Assembly (NCBI GenBank): GCA_017539165.1
Contig: JAFYHN010000027.1
Location: 1 to 64,000, forward strand
Source of the DNA: Eubacterium sp.
GTDB lineage: Bacteria > Bacillota > Clostridia > Lachnospirales > Lachnospiraceae
DNA length: 64,000 nucleotides
Direction of reading: 5' to 3'
Shown: positions 6,972 through 16,800 of the stretch, one piece after another
Layout of the letters: every line of letters begins with the position of its first letter
Numbering within the stretch: position 1 is the stretch's first letter
Notes under the pieces: model-generated
Databases searched by the model: none
Told to the model about the DNA's origin: nothing
What the model saw: only the letters and a program-made list of their open reading frames with translations
Program-made: the position numbers and the translations under genes

Positions 6972-9167
6972 ATGTCAAATATTGATGAACTTCAGGAACG
7001 CCTGAATAATGACCGACGTATGCTTGATTCAATCTTATCAGACATGAAATCTATACAAAGCGAATTGGATATGATGAAGGCTGCGGGCAATAATCAGGCT
7101 GCAAGTCCGTATAAAGCTGCAAAACCTCAGATGTCTGACCAGCAGGCACAGAACATACAGTCACCGTATATGCAGCAGGCACAGAACGTACAGTCACCGT
7201 ATATGCAGCAGGTACAGAATGTACAGTCACCATATATGCAGCAGGCGCAGAATACGCAGTCGCCGTATGCACAGCCAGTTTTGCCTCGCAGACAGCATGA
7301 TTCCGATGCAGAGTCTCTTCTTGGAAAGACCATAATGGGAGTGGCTGCATCTGTCCTTATATTCATAAGTCTTGTTCTTTTTGCGAAGCTTCTTATTCCG
7401 CTTTTGACAGATGAGATTAAGATTGCACTTATGCTTATAGTAAGTTTTGGGATGGCGGCAGTTGGTCTATATATGTGGTTCAGGAAGAAGGAAAGTGTGT
7501 TTTTCCTGTCACTAGGTTCCTGTGGGGTTGGAGCTGTATATATATCGCTCTTCCTGTGTAATGCATATTTTCATATATTGAATGATATAGTACTTTATAT
7601 CTTGATACTTGCGTGGTCCTGCGGAGTTTTGTTTCTGTCGAGATATAAGAAACTTCTGTTTTTGATCATTGGATGCGCTGGAATAGTTATATCGATATTC
7701 TTTGGTACTGCATCGTGTGTCAGATCACAAGATATGACTATGCTTATGGTGCTTGGCATATATACATTTATAGGAATACTGGCGTATTTAGTATTTACAA
7801 TGAAAGATAAGGCATCATATCTGATATGTTCCGGAACTGGAATACTTGGAGTGGGAAGTATTCTTTTTGCGGCGGCAGAGATCAATAACAAACTGTTAGA
7901 TTCCGACTATGAGCTGGCATCTCAGCCGACACTTATCCTTGCCGTGCTTGCTATAGTATTCTGCGCAGTTATGATAGGACTTAATCTTAAACTGCTGAAT
8001 GAGAAGAATAAGGATTATCTGCCATTTGTTTCAATCCTGAATTATCTTCTGATCGCTTATTCGGTATATGTAATAACAAGAGAACAAGCTGTATATTCTA
8101 TAATCGTGATGACTCTATCTGTATTCTTGTATATTGTTCTTGAAATAGTCGAGAGAAGGATAAAACGTTATCCGGGTAAGAGTCTATCTATAGGAATACT
8201 ACAGGGATTGCTTACTCTTGCCGCAGTATGTGCATGCTATCAGATAGATTCGATGAAAGAATATCTGGGTATATTCCCGGTTGTTATAGTACTTCTTCTT
8301 TATGGTTTCCTTAGAGATTCGTTGTTTGCGAGAGTCCTGGGACTGGTTTGTTTTGGAATACAGGCGGTGATCTTCGTGTTCTTTACGATGTCACTTCCGA
8401 TGCTATGTTATCAGATTATTTCATTTGCGACACTTACATTGTTGATGGATTATAAGAAAACACACTACAGTGTGGTATATAAATGCGCTTCTTATGCGCT
8501 TTTCATCCTGGGACTTTTTATAAATGGAGTTGTGATGTGGGAGAGAAGCGGCATAGATGGTGATTACATATATATCATCATTGTTTCGATACTGGGATTA
8601 ACAAATGTCCTGGCACAGAAGACGGCATACGGAAGAAACTGGCTTACAGACGAAGAAGAAAAAATCACGAAGATAACATGTTATGTTATAAATGCGCTCC
8701 TTATGATCCTGTCGCTGGGATGCCTGTTCCAGTATGATGACGCTATACTTCATTTTGTATCCATGCTTGTCGCAGTGGCGTTATTCTTCGTGAATTCATA
8801 CAGATTCCTCAAGGGACCTCATGAATATACCAAGATATATGTGGGTATTAAGTTTACTATTCTTCTTTTATGCATTCTTCAGTCCTATAACGCACCGAAT
8901 TACGCATCCAGTATAGCTACATTTATACTGGCTATTGCTTGTATAATATTTGGCTTCGCTATGGAAACAAAAAGTATCAGACTTTACGGACTTATCATTT
9001 CCATGATATGTGTTGTAAAACTGGTTATGATAGATATTACTTATGATAATACTGCGGGACATGCGCTCAGCTTCTTTATAAGCGGTGTGCTATGTTTTGC
9101 AATCAGTGCTCTGTACAGTAAAGCAGATAAGATACTGAAGAAGGGGCATGAAACTATCGAAACATAA
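6972..9167 (+). CDS. DUF2339-type polytopic membrane protein
   Basis: A 731-residue protein. The first 30 residues form a short coiled coil (LQERLNNDRRMLDSILSDMK). Residues 57-100 hold four imperfect QQAQNVQSPYM repeats rich in Gln and Pro. From about residue 115 to the end there are some 18-20 hydrophobic segments in the pattern of DUF2339 (predicted membrane protein, COG5373-like), introduced by LLGKTIMGVAASVLIF. The function of this family is unknown; the arrangement suggests a membrane scaffold with a cytosolic N-terminal arm. It has its own promoter between the xylanase and PHP genes and no evident partner. Confidence 0.75.
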   Translation: MSNIDELQERLNNDRRMLDSILSDMKSIQSELDMMKAAGNNQAASPYKAAKPQMSDQQAQNIQSPYMQQAQNVQSPYMQQVQNVQSPYMQQAQNTQSPYAQPVLPRRQHDSDAESLLGKTIMGVAASVLIFISLVLFAKLLIPLLTDEIKIALMLIVSFGMAAVGLYMWFRKKESVFFLSLGSCGVGAVYISLFLCNAYFHILNDIVLYILILAWSCGVLFLSRYKKLLFLIIGCAGIVISIFFGTASCVRSQDMTMLMVLGIYTFIGILAYLVFTMKDKASYLICSGTGILGVGSILFAAAEINNKLLDSDYELASQPTLILAVLAIVFCAVMIGLNLKLLNEKNKDYLPFVSILNYLLIAYSVYVITREQAVYSIIVMTLSVFLYIVLEIVERRIKRYPGKSLSIGILQGLLTLAAVCACYQIDSMKEYLGIFPVVIVLLLYGFLRDSLFARVLGLVCFGIQAVIFVFFTMSLPMLCYQIISFATLTLLMDYKKTHYSVVYKCASYALFILGLFINGVVMWERSGIDGDYIYIIIVSILGLTNVLAQKTAYGRNWLTDEEEKITKITCYVINALLMILSLGCLFQYDDAILHFVSMLVAVALFFVNSYRFLKGPHEYTKIYVGIKFTILLLCILQSYNAPNYASSIATFILAIACIIFGFAMETKSIRLYGLIISMICVVKLVMIDITYDNTAGHALSFFISGVLCFAISALYSKADKILKKGHETIET
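7140..7271 (+). repeat. Four tandem 33-bp coding repeats
   Basis: Copies at 7140-7172, 7173-7205, 7206-7238 and 7239-7271 encode the 11-residue unit QQAQNVQSPYM with small changes. The copies differ mainly at third codon positions, the last most, which suggests the repeat is maintained at protein level as a flexible linker and may vary in number between strains. Confidence 0.85.
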
Positions 9168-9183
9168 GTATTTACTTGAATTA

Positions 9184-9213
9184 TTGAAATTCCTGTCGGT
9201 TTTGTGGTAGACT
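9184..9213 (+). promoter_or_regulatory. Weak candidate promoter of the surface-polymer operon
   Basis: TTGAAA (9184-9189) and TAGACT (9208-9213), spaced 18 bp, lie upstream of the PHP-domain gene in an otherwise unremarkable 116-bp gap. The -10 match is poor, so this is tentative. Confidence 0.3.
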
Positions 9214-9283
9214 CTAATGTCGTGCGTGAGATAAAGATTTCGTACGATATGTTACCATGAAACCGGCATTTTAAGGAGATATT

Positions 9284-10039
9284 ATGGCTTATATATATGA
9301 GACACATTCACACACTAGTCAGGCTAGTGCCTGTGGAAGAGTTCAGGGAAAAGATTATATTGACTACATGCAAAAAGAAGGATTTGACGGAATGATCATA
9401 ACGGATCATTTTTTTAACGGAAATAGTTGCGTTCCGAAAGACCTTACCTGGAAAGAAAGAGTAGATATGTATGTGAGCGGTTATGAAGATGCGAAGAAAG
9501 CCGCTGATGGAACTGATTTCAACGTTATGTTTGGAATTGAGTATAACTTTCATGGTGATGAATATCTGATCTATGGAGTTGATAAGATGTGGCTTCTGGA
9601 AAATGAAGATATTATGGATAAATCCAGAGAAGAAGTTTATGCTTGTGTCCATGATGGTGGTGGAATAATGGTTCAGGCTCATCCTTACAGGGAGAGAGAC
9701 TATCTTGATACAATCTATCTTATGCCTTCCATAACAGATGGAATCGAGATATATAACGCTGCCAATGAGGATTATATGAATGCGCTTGCTTATTGCTATG
9801 CAAAAGAGATGAAGGTTCCTGTTACAGCAGGATCAGACATACATTTCTTCTACGATGGTCCAAAGGGTGGCATGATGTTTGAAGACAGAATAGATACAGT
9901 AAATGATTATGCGAAAGCTCTGATGGCAGGTAAAGGAATACCTGTAGTTCTGCATGGCGGGAAGGTTACTCCGGTGGAAGAACAAGCAAACCTAAGAATT
10001 CCGGAACATGGTCCGCAGTTTGAGGTTGTAAATCTGTAA
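9284..10039 (+). CDS. PHP-domain metal-dependent phosphoesterase
   Basis: A 251-residue PHP (polymerase and histidinol phosphatase) domain protein. The first metal-binding motif HSH is at residues 8-10, a further set is seen in TDHFF, in AHPYRE and near the C-terminus in GSDIHFF. Such proteins hydrolyse phosphate esters with a trinuclear metal centre. AAGGAGAT precedes the start. It opens a run of five close-packed genes for a surface polymer, so it may dephosphorylate a pathway intermediate, though many PHP proteins of this size serve nucleotide or histidine metabolism. Substrate unknown. Confidence 0.8.
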   Translation: MAYIYETHSHTSQASACGRVQGKDYIDYMQKEGFDGMIITDHFFNGNSCVPKDLTWKERVDMYVSGYEDAKKAADGTDFNVMFGIEYNFHGDEYLIYGVDKMWLLENEDIMDKSREEVYACVHDGGGIMVQAHPYRERDYLDTIYLMPSITDGIEIYNAANEDYMNALAYCYAKEMKVPVTAGSDIHFFYDGPKGGMMFEDRIDTVNDYAKALMAGKGIPVVLHGGKVTPVEEQANLRIPEHGPQFEVVNL

Positions 10040-10067
10040 CTAATACCTTGTATTCGAGGATTATTTA

Positions 10068-11579
10068 ATGAGACTTAGTCGTTCAAAAAATGCAAAACGA
10101 AATATCGTTGTTGGCGAGATAGATAAGGTGACGGGAATCATTCTCCCATTTATCGTAAGAACGATGATCCTCCATATCATGGGGACGCAGTATCTTGGAC
10201 TGACAGGTCTCTTTTATTCCATACTTCAGATGCTGAATCTTATGGAAATGGGATTCGGCACGGCAATAGTCTACAGTATGTATAAGCCTATAGCAGACAG
10301 TGATACTGAAACAGTCAATGCGCTGCTGGCTTTCTATAAGAAAATATATCTGGTAGTTGGAGCTATAGTTGCTCTGGTGGGACTTCTCCTGATGCCATTT
10401 CTTCCGTATCTTATCAAGGATGAAGTTCCGGCTGATATAAATATCTATTATCTTTATCTGATATATCTGATCAATACTTGTATCAATTTTGTTGTTTTTC
10501 CAAATAAAAAAGCTCTTCTGGCAGCATTTCAGAGAGATGATATAGGCGGCAGGATCCATATTTTTACACAGGCTGCGATGTATATCGGACAGGCATTTTT
10601 TATATGGTTTTCACGGGATTATTATCTGTATGCGGTGATGATGCCTGTTACTTCTGTATTGTACAGCCTTCTTGTTGCATACAGAGTCGATAAGAAGTTT
10701 CCGATGTACAAGGCTTCCGGAAAGCTTGCGGAAGAAAGTGTTCGTCAGATAAAAAAGCAGGTTGCTGGTCTTATGATCAGGAAAGTAGCTATGCTGTCCA
10801 GAAATGCATTTGACTCTATGTTCATATCTGCATATCTGGGGCTCAGGATGACTACGCTTTATGGTAATTACTATTACATAATGGATTCGATAGTAATGAT
10901 AATGGCTGTTTTAAAGACTTCTCTTGCTGGAGGAGTTGGTAACAGTATAGCTATGGATGATGAAAAGAAGAATCTGCATGATCTGGAGAACATTGACTTT
11001 ATGTTTATGTGGATAGGAGGATGGTGTTCAATATGTCTTATCTGTCTCTATGAGCCTTTTATGAAGATATGGGTTGGAGAGAAGATGATGCTGGGAACGA
11101 CTATCGCACTTATGTTCGCTGTATATTTTTACGTTCTTAAAATGAGCGATATCAGAACACTCTATTCTGAAGCAGTAGGACTATGGTGGCAGGCCAGGTA
11201 CATATCCGTACTTGAAGCGCTAGCCAATATTGTGCTGAACTGGCTTTTGATAAGAATGATGGGGCTTTACGGAATTATCCTGGCGACTCTGATATCATAC
11301 TTTGTTTTTAACTTCCTGGGTGGAGCTTATATACTCTTTAAAAACTATTTTACGAGCGGAGGAATGAGACGGTATATCCTGTCGCATGTTTCATACTTGC
11401 TTATTACTGCTTGTCTGGGTGGATTTACATATTTCCTAAGCGGCATGATAAAGCAGGATGGATTTTTAGGACTTATATTGAAGGGGCTGATATGTGTTGC
11501 AGTTCCTAATGCATTATATTTTCTTTTATATTTTAAAACACGAAAATTTAAAGATGGGATGAGATATTTAAAAAAATGA
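10068..11579 (+). CDS. Polysaccharide flippase (Wzx/MurJ-like)
   Basis: A 503-residue membrane protein with 12-14 hydrophobic segments. The N-terminus (SRSKNAKRNIVVGEIDKV) and the MGTQYLGLTGLFYSILQMLN segment are characteristic of the polysaccharide-biosynthesis flippases of Firmicute capsule loci. It should move a lipid-linked glycan across the cytoplasmic membrane. GAGGATT serves as ribosome binding site. The stop codon overlaps the start of the aldolase gene by the ATGA arrangement, implying translational coupling and a shared operon. Confidence 0.85.
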   Translation: MRLSRSKNAKRNIVVGEIDKVTGIILPFIVRTMILHIMGTQYLGLTGLFYSILQMLNLMEMGFGTAIVYSMYKPIADSDTETVNALLAFYKKIYLVVGAIVALVGLLLMPFLPYLIKDEVPADINIYYLYLIYLINTCINFVVFPNKKALLAAFQRDDIGGRIHIFTQAAMYIGQAFFIWFSRDYYLYAVMMPVTSVLYSLLVAYRVDKKFPMYKASGKLAEESVRQIKKQVAGLMIRKVAMLSRNAFDSMFISAYLGLRMTTLYGNYYYIMDSIVMIMAVLKTSLAGGVGNSIAMDDEKKNLHDLENIDFMFMWIGGWCSICLICLYEPFMKIWVGEKMMLGTTIALMFAVYFYVLKMSDIRTLYSEAVGLWWQARYISVLEALANIVLNWLLIRMMGLYGIILATLISYFVFNFLGGAYILFKNYFTSGGMRRYILSHVSYLLITACLGGFTYFLSGMIKQDGFLGLILKGLICVAVPNALYFLLYFKTRKFKDGMRYLKK

Positions 11580-12607
11580 GTGGAATAAGTATTATGGATT
11601 GTACCCTTCGTGACGGAGGGTGGATCAATGGGTTTGAATTCGGAAAACAGGGGATGCATGATATTCTGAACTGTTTGTACGATTCTAAGGTCGAATATGT
11701 CGAGCTGGGATATATAGATAAAGAGCATGGAAGCAGACAGGGGCGCAGCATGTTCGCTGATATGGATGCGATCAAAGAGAATGGACTGACCGATAATAAG
11801 AGAGAAGCTACACAGTTATTCGTTATGATAGATTATGGCAAATATCCTTTGGAAGAACTTCCGGAATGCAGTGAGTCGGGAATCGACGGAATCAGACTAT
11901 GCTTTCATAAGAAGAATAAGGACGATATCTTAGAGGCGGGAAGAATTATCATAGATAAGGGATATAAACTTATCATCCAGCCGATGGTCTGTACCAGATA
12001 CAGTGAAAGTGAATTTGTTCAGTATATATTTTCGCTGATGCATACAATTCCTGAGATATACGGTTTCTATATAGTTGATAGTTTTGGAATGATGTTACAG
12101 GAAGATGTTATGAATAAAGTCCGTCTTGCGGATAATTTTCTGGGTAGAGAAGTAAAAGTAGGACTGCATACTCATAACAATATGCAGCTTTCGTTTCAGA
12201 ATGCCATAACAGTACTGGATATGCATCTGAAAAGAGATGTTATAGTAGATGGTACTCTTATGGGTATGGGAAAAGGTGCAGGAAATCTGAACACGGAGAT
12301 CTACGCAGAATACCTGAATGCAAAATGTGGAAAGGATTATAATCTGCTTCCTCTTATGGATATGGTAGAGCATAATATCAGACCACTTCAGAATAAATAT
12401 GTATGGGGCTATAGTGCAGAATATTTCCTTTCTGCAAAGAATGCTACTACACCAAGTTATGCCAAACTGTTCTATCGTAAGGAGGGATGTTCTATTGACG
12501 AAGTGGACAGCCTTCTGAAAATGATACCGGACGAGAACAGAGATTCATTCGATGTTGAAGTGGCAGAGAAGATTTTGGAAGAATATAAAGCTTTACGGAC
12601 GGTATAG
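11576..12607 (+). CDS. HMGL-like (DRE-TIM) aldolase of a surface-polymer locus
   Basis: A 343-residue TIM-barrel metalloenzyme of the HMG-CoA lyase/isopropylmalate synthase group, most like 4-hydroxy-2-oxovalerate aldolases. The catalytic, metal-binding segment CTLRDGG is at residues 9-15 and the HxH metal ligands at H198 and H200. Such enzymes cleave or form carbon-carbon bonds with pyruvate or acyl-CoA partners. Its place between a flippase and a LicD gene, overlapping the former by four bases, suggests that it builds a small hydroxylated or keto compound for polymer decoration instead of serving catabolism. No aldehyde dehydrogenase partner is nearby, which argues against the usual catabolic role. 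Confidence 0.8.
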   Translation: MSGISIMDCTLRDGGWINGFEFGKQGMHDILNCLYDSKVEYVELGYIDKEHGSRQGRSMFADMDAIKENGLTDNKREATQLFVMIDYGKYPLEELPECSESGIDGIRLCFHKKNKDDILEAGRIIIDKGYKLIIQPMVCTRYSESEFVQYIFSLMHTIPEIYGFYIVDSFGMMLQEDVMNKVRLADNFLGREVKVGLHTHNNMQLSFQNAITVLDMHLKRDVIVDGTLMGMGKGAGNLNTEIYAEYLNAKCGKDYNLLPLMDMVEHNIRPLQNKYVWGYSAEYFLSAKNATTPSYAKLFYRKEGCSIDEVDSLLKMIPDENRDSFDVEVAEKILEEYKALRTV

Positions 12608-12609
12608 AT

Positions 12610-13818
12610 ATGATCGATCTTCTGGATGCAAGAGGTTATGATGTACAACTGAATATTTCCGGTGAGAAAAATGTAAATATATATCTTGAATATCTCGGGG
12701 CTGCTGTTCCAGAGGCGGATAATCTCTTGTATAGGAATGACAGATATGTTGTAAGTCGAGTGGAAAATGAGAATCTGTCGAATAGTTTTTCAAGGACTGT
12801 TAAGGATACCGGAATAAGTAGATCAGGTCTTAAGCTTGTTATGGAATCTGATGATGAAGCAGATGTAAATGTATCTATATGCAAGACGGATTATGGCACA
12901 GTCCATCTTGCTCCCGGAGAGAGGGTAGAGAAGATATACGATATATCAGGATTATATAAGCGGGAGAAGGCATATCTGAAGGAGATACACGATATTCTCT
13001 ATAAGCTGCTTGCGGAAATAGACAGAGTCTGTATGGAGAATGAGATAGAGTATTATCTTGTATTTGGTGGTCTGCTGGGTTACGTGAGATACGGTGAGAT
13101 AATTCCCTGGGATGATGATGTTGACGTAGCTATGACCAGAGAGAATTTTGAAAAGTTTCGAAAGATTGCTGATGGAAAGCTTGGCAAAGATTTTAAGTAT
13201 CTGGACTGTGAAAGTCTGGGTGAGGATGCTTTTCTGGATTTCCTCTGCAGAGTCGTATATATGAAAAGTGATATTCAGGGAGCGGCATTCGATAAGGTCG
13301 GTGGAAGACTATTCAAGGAATACGAGAATAAGCTTCCAATGGATATATATGTTCTCGATAATGCTTCGGACATAAAGGCATTTCACAAGCTTCATATGTT
13401 TCTTATAAGAGCGGTTTACGGACTTGGAATGGGGCACAGAGCCTACCTGAATATGGATGAATACAGTTCTTCGGGATTCGTGACACGAAAAGGGGTTGAG
13501 ATACTTTCACGTATTGGAAGAAGAATCCCACTTAAAAGAATTATGAAGATGCATGACCGTGTGAGTATGATATTTGACAGGAGGAAGACTAAGTCTTACT
13601 TCATGTCAAATGGATATCTGCCGTTTATTCATACGAAGTATCTGAGAAGATGGTTTGAAGGTACGAGAAGGGTAAAACTGGGCGAGATATATGTAAATGC
13701 ACCGGTCAAGTACAGGTCATATCTGAAGCGGGCGTACTATGATTATTATCATCTGCCGCCTGTTGAAAAGAGGGTTCCGGGACATATTCCCGATTCGTTT
13801 TTAAGTGACTGTGAATAG
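12610..13818 (+). CDS. LicD family phosphotransferase
   Basis: A 402-residue protein. Residues 1-115 form an unassigned beta-rich N-terminal domain; from about residue 120 follows a LicD domain with the signature YYLVFGGLLGYVRYG and the nucleotidyltransferase-fold metal ligands in WDDDVDV (residues 167-173). LicD proteins transfer phosphocholine or related phospho-alcohols from a CDP-activated donor to cell-surface glycans. The gene follows the aldolase after two bases and is followed by the gene for a protein with a cytidylyltransferase domain, the expected donor-making activity. No clear ribosome binding site is seen, in line with translational coupling. Confidence 0.85.
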   Translation: MIDLLDARGYDVQLNISGEKNVNIYLEYLGAAVPEADNLLYRNDRYVVSRVENENLSNSFSRTVKDTGISRSGLKLVMESDDEADVNVSICKTDYGTVHLAPGERVEKIYDISGLYKREKAYLKEIHDILYKLLAEIDRVCMENEIEYYLVFGGLLGYVRYGEIIPWDDDVDVAMTRENFEKFRKIADGKLGKDFKYLDCESLGEDAFLDFLCRVVYMKSDIQGAAFDKVGGRLFKEYENKLPMDIYVLDNASDIKAFHKLHMFLIRAVYGLGMGHRAYLNMDEYSSSGFVTRKGVEILSRIGRRIPLKRIMKMHDRVSMIFDRRKTKSYFMSNGYLPFIHTKYLRRWFEGTRRVKLGEIYVNAPVKYRSYLKRAYYDYYHLPPVEKRVPGHIPDSFLSDCE

Positions 13819-13842
13819 TAACGTATTTTATGAGGTAAAAGG

Positions 13843-16800
13843 ATGAGTAACTATATGACTCCTCAAAGTCTCGAAGAGATAGAAGAGCTTTTCTCGGATG
13901 AGACCATAAGAGTTATCAGTTTTGATATGTTCGATACACTGGTGACGAGACCGGTTGAAAGAGCTGAAGATGTATTCAGACTGCTGGACAAGTTTTATGC
14001 TGAAACAGGAGACAATGTTTCCGGTTTTGAGAAGCTCAGAACAGAGGCAGAGAGTTTCCTGAGAAGGAAGATCATAGCTGATACTCTTGAAGATAAGGTT
14101 GAAGATATAACACTGGATGATATCTATGATACGCTGGTGAAAGAATATTCTATCGATAGAAAAGCAGCTGATTTCCTGAAGAAGAAAGAATGTGAATTGG
14201 AGATAGCGCTCTCAGAACCTCGCAGAAGTGGCAGGCGTTTATGGGAGAAGGCTCTTAAATCAGGCAAGCAAGTTATCATAACCTCAGATATGTATCTTGC
14301 AGAAGAGGATCTTGTCAGAATACTGGAAAAGAACGGTTATGGGAATGAAGTTACGATATATGTATCTTCTAAAATAGGCAAGAGAAAACTTACGGGTAAT
14401 CTCTATAGATATATACTTAATGATCTGAATCTGGAAGCGTCGGAGATGCTTCATATCGGAGATAATATTGAAAATGACTGCAAAACAGCGGATGAACTGG
14501 GAATAAGAGCAGTTTATCTTCCATCTGCTCTTGCTGTATATAAAGAACATGGGTGCGCTACTCAGGTCCGGAAGATCTGCGCTGATCTGACTGATTGGGA
14601 GAAGGCGGCTTCTTCGGTGGGTGTTGGAATATCGCGCCAGATGTCAGCAAACCTTTATTTTGATGATCCTTTTAGAATTTTTGATGCTTCATCGGATTAT
14701 AATGCAGATCCATATTTTGTCGGATTTGCTGCTCTTGGAAATGAAGTCCTCTCGCTTGTGAGATGGCTCGCAGATTCTGCAAAGCGTGACGGCCTTCAGA
14801 AGATGATCTTCCTTTCAAGGGATGGGTATCTTCCCAAACTTATATACGATAGATATAGAACATATCATCCGGAACTGCCAGAGTCGGGATATATATATAC
14901 ATCAAGACTCAGTCTTCTTCCAGCATTACTAAAGAATCCTGCAGACTTTTTTAATCTGCCAACGGATCTGAATTATCAGACTCCTGAGAAACTGCTTGGT
15001 CTTCTTTCGTTCTGCGACGGAAGGTGTGGAGAAGGCATTTCTCCTGAAGAGACGGGATTCAAAGAAGGTGACATACTGGACAGAGCTGGATATCAGAGGT
15101 TTATCAGATTTTTTCTGGATAACAGATACGATAAGGAAATGCATGACAGAGCAATCAGACGTATCCGTACTTACCTTACTGAAAAATCGGGAGTTGATCT
15201 ATCAGAAAAAGTCGGCATATTCGATATGGGATACAGTGGAAGGATTCCTGCAGCAATATACAGTGTAACGGGAGCGAACCCTTATGTATATTTCTTTCAT
15301 ACGGATCCTTCGGATCACAGTGAATATGAGAAACGGTTCGGCTTTGATATAAGAACATTTTTTGATTTTAATCCTTATATGGAATCTTCTCTTAGAGAGT
15401 ATTCCTACCTTGAGGTTGCACCATCCTGTACTGGATATGATGAAGATGGAGAACCAGTCTTCGATATCGGACCTGCTAAAGGATATGCAGAGGCTGCTCT
15501 TAAAATGCAGCAGGGGGCACGAGATTTCGTAGATAAATATCTGGAATATTTCGGAGAATATGAAAATGAAAGTCGATGCAGATATCACGACGGCGCTATG
15601 ACTTATGAAGCTTTTATCAGATATACAACGGATGCTGATAAGAAGATATATGACGGTGTTCTTATAGATGATGTACTCTGGGGTGGAAGAAGAGATATAG
15701 ATCTGAGATACCTGATGGATACAAGAATCAGCAAGATTCCTGAATATGCCGGAGGGGAATGTCATGTGACTCAGACAGATAAACTTGATCCGGATGATTA
15801 TTCTGAACTTAGAAAGTCTATCATAAACTGGTATGATTTTCGTCCGGGTTCGGCTATCCTTGCGGTTGAAGATGATACTGATATAGAAGAGCTTCTATCA
15901 TCCGGTAAAAAGTATGATTATATCGTCGATACTTACGGCTATGGAAAAAGAAGTATAGATAAAAAGCGTCTGGATTCCTACAGAAAGCTGATAAAGGATG
16001 AAGGGACTGTACTATTTACTGTTGAGAATAGATTCGGGTTAAAATATTTCTGTGGAGCGGCAGATCCCTATACTGGTATATCTTATGACGGAATCAACGG
16101 CTATCTTAAGTTATTGGACAAAGAAAAAGAGTCTGATAGAAGATGTTATAGCAAAAAGGAAGTCTGCAGAATGCTTTCGGAGTCGGGATTCGGAACCTAT
16201 AAGTTCTTTTATCCGGTTCCTGATAGCAGGATGCCTCAGATGATATTCACCGATGATCATCAGGACTGTGTTAATGCCACCGAGAGACTGATCGACTATA
16301 CATATTCGGATAATGCCATGATAGGTGTTCATCACAGAATACTGCCGGATATGATCAGTTCAGGAGCTCTTGGGTTTATGGCAGATTCCTTCCTGATAGA
16401 GGCGACTGTATCGGGGGCACTTTCTGATATAAGGTATGCGGTTTCGACAGCTGACAGAGGTAAAGATTCAGGAATGGCAACTACCATCAGAGATGATGGT
16501 AGGGTTATAAAAAGACCTCTGTTTAAGGAGGGCGAGGAAAGTCTCAGAAAGCTGTATGATAACATGGATACGCTGGCAGGAAGAGGCGTTCCGGTTATTG
16601 AAACAGAGCTGAAAGAAGATGAACGTGGTTTGTACATTTCCATGCCTTATATAAGGAATGAGGGACTCAGTAGTGCTCTTGAAAGAATGCCGGAAGAGAA
16701 GATTCTCAGTGTGTTTGACAGGCTGTTTGAATATATAAATCTCGCATCCGACAGAACACCTTCCGGAAATCTGGAGAAAGCATATATTGATATAGCTCCT

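Noticed and set aside
11576..12607. Catabolic 4-hydroxy-2-oxovalerate aldolase
   Set aside because: No partner acetaldehyde dehydrogenase or aromatic-degradation genes; context is surface-polymer synthesis.
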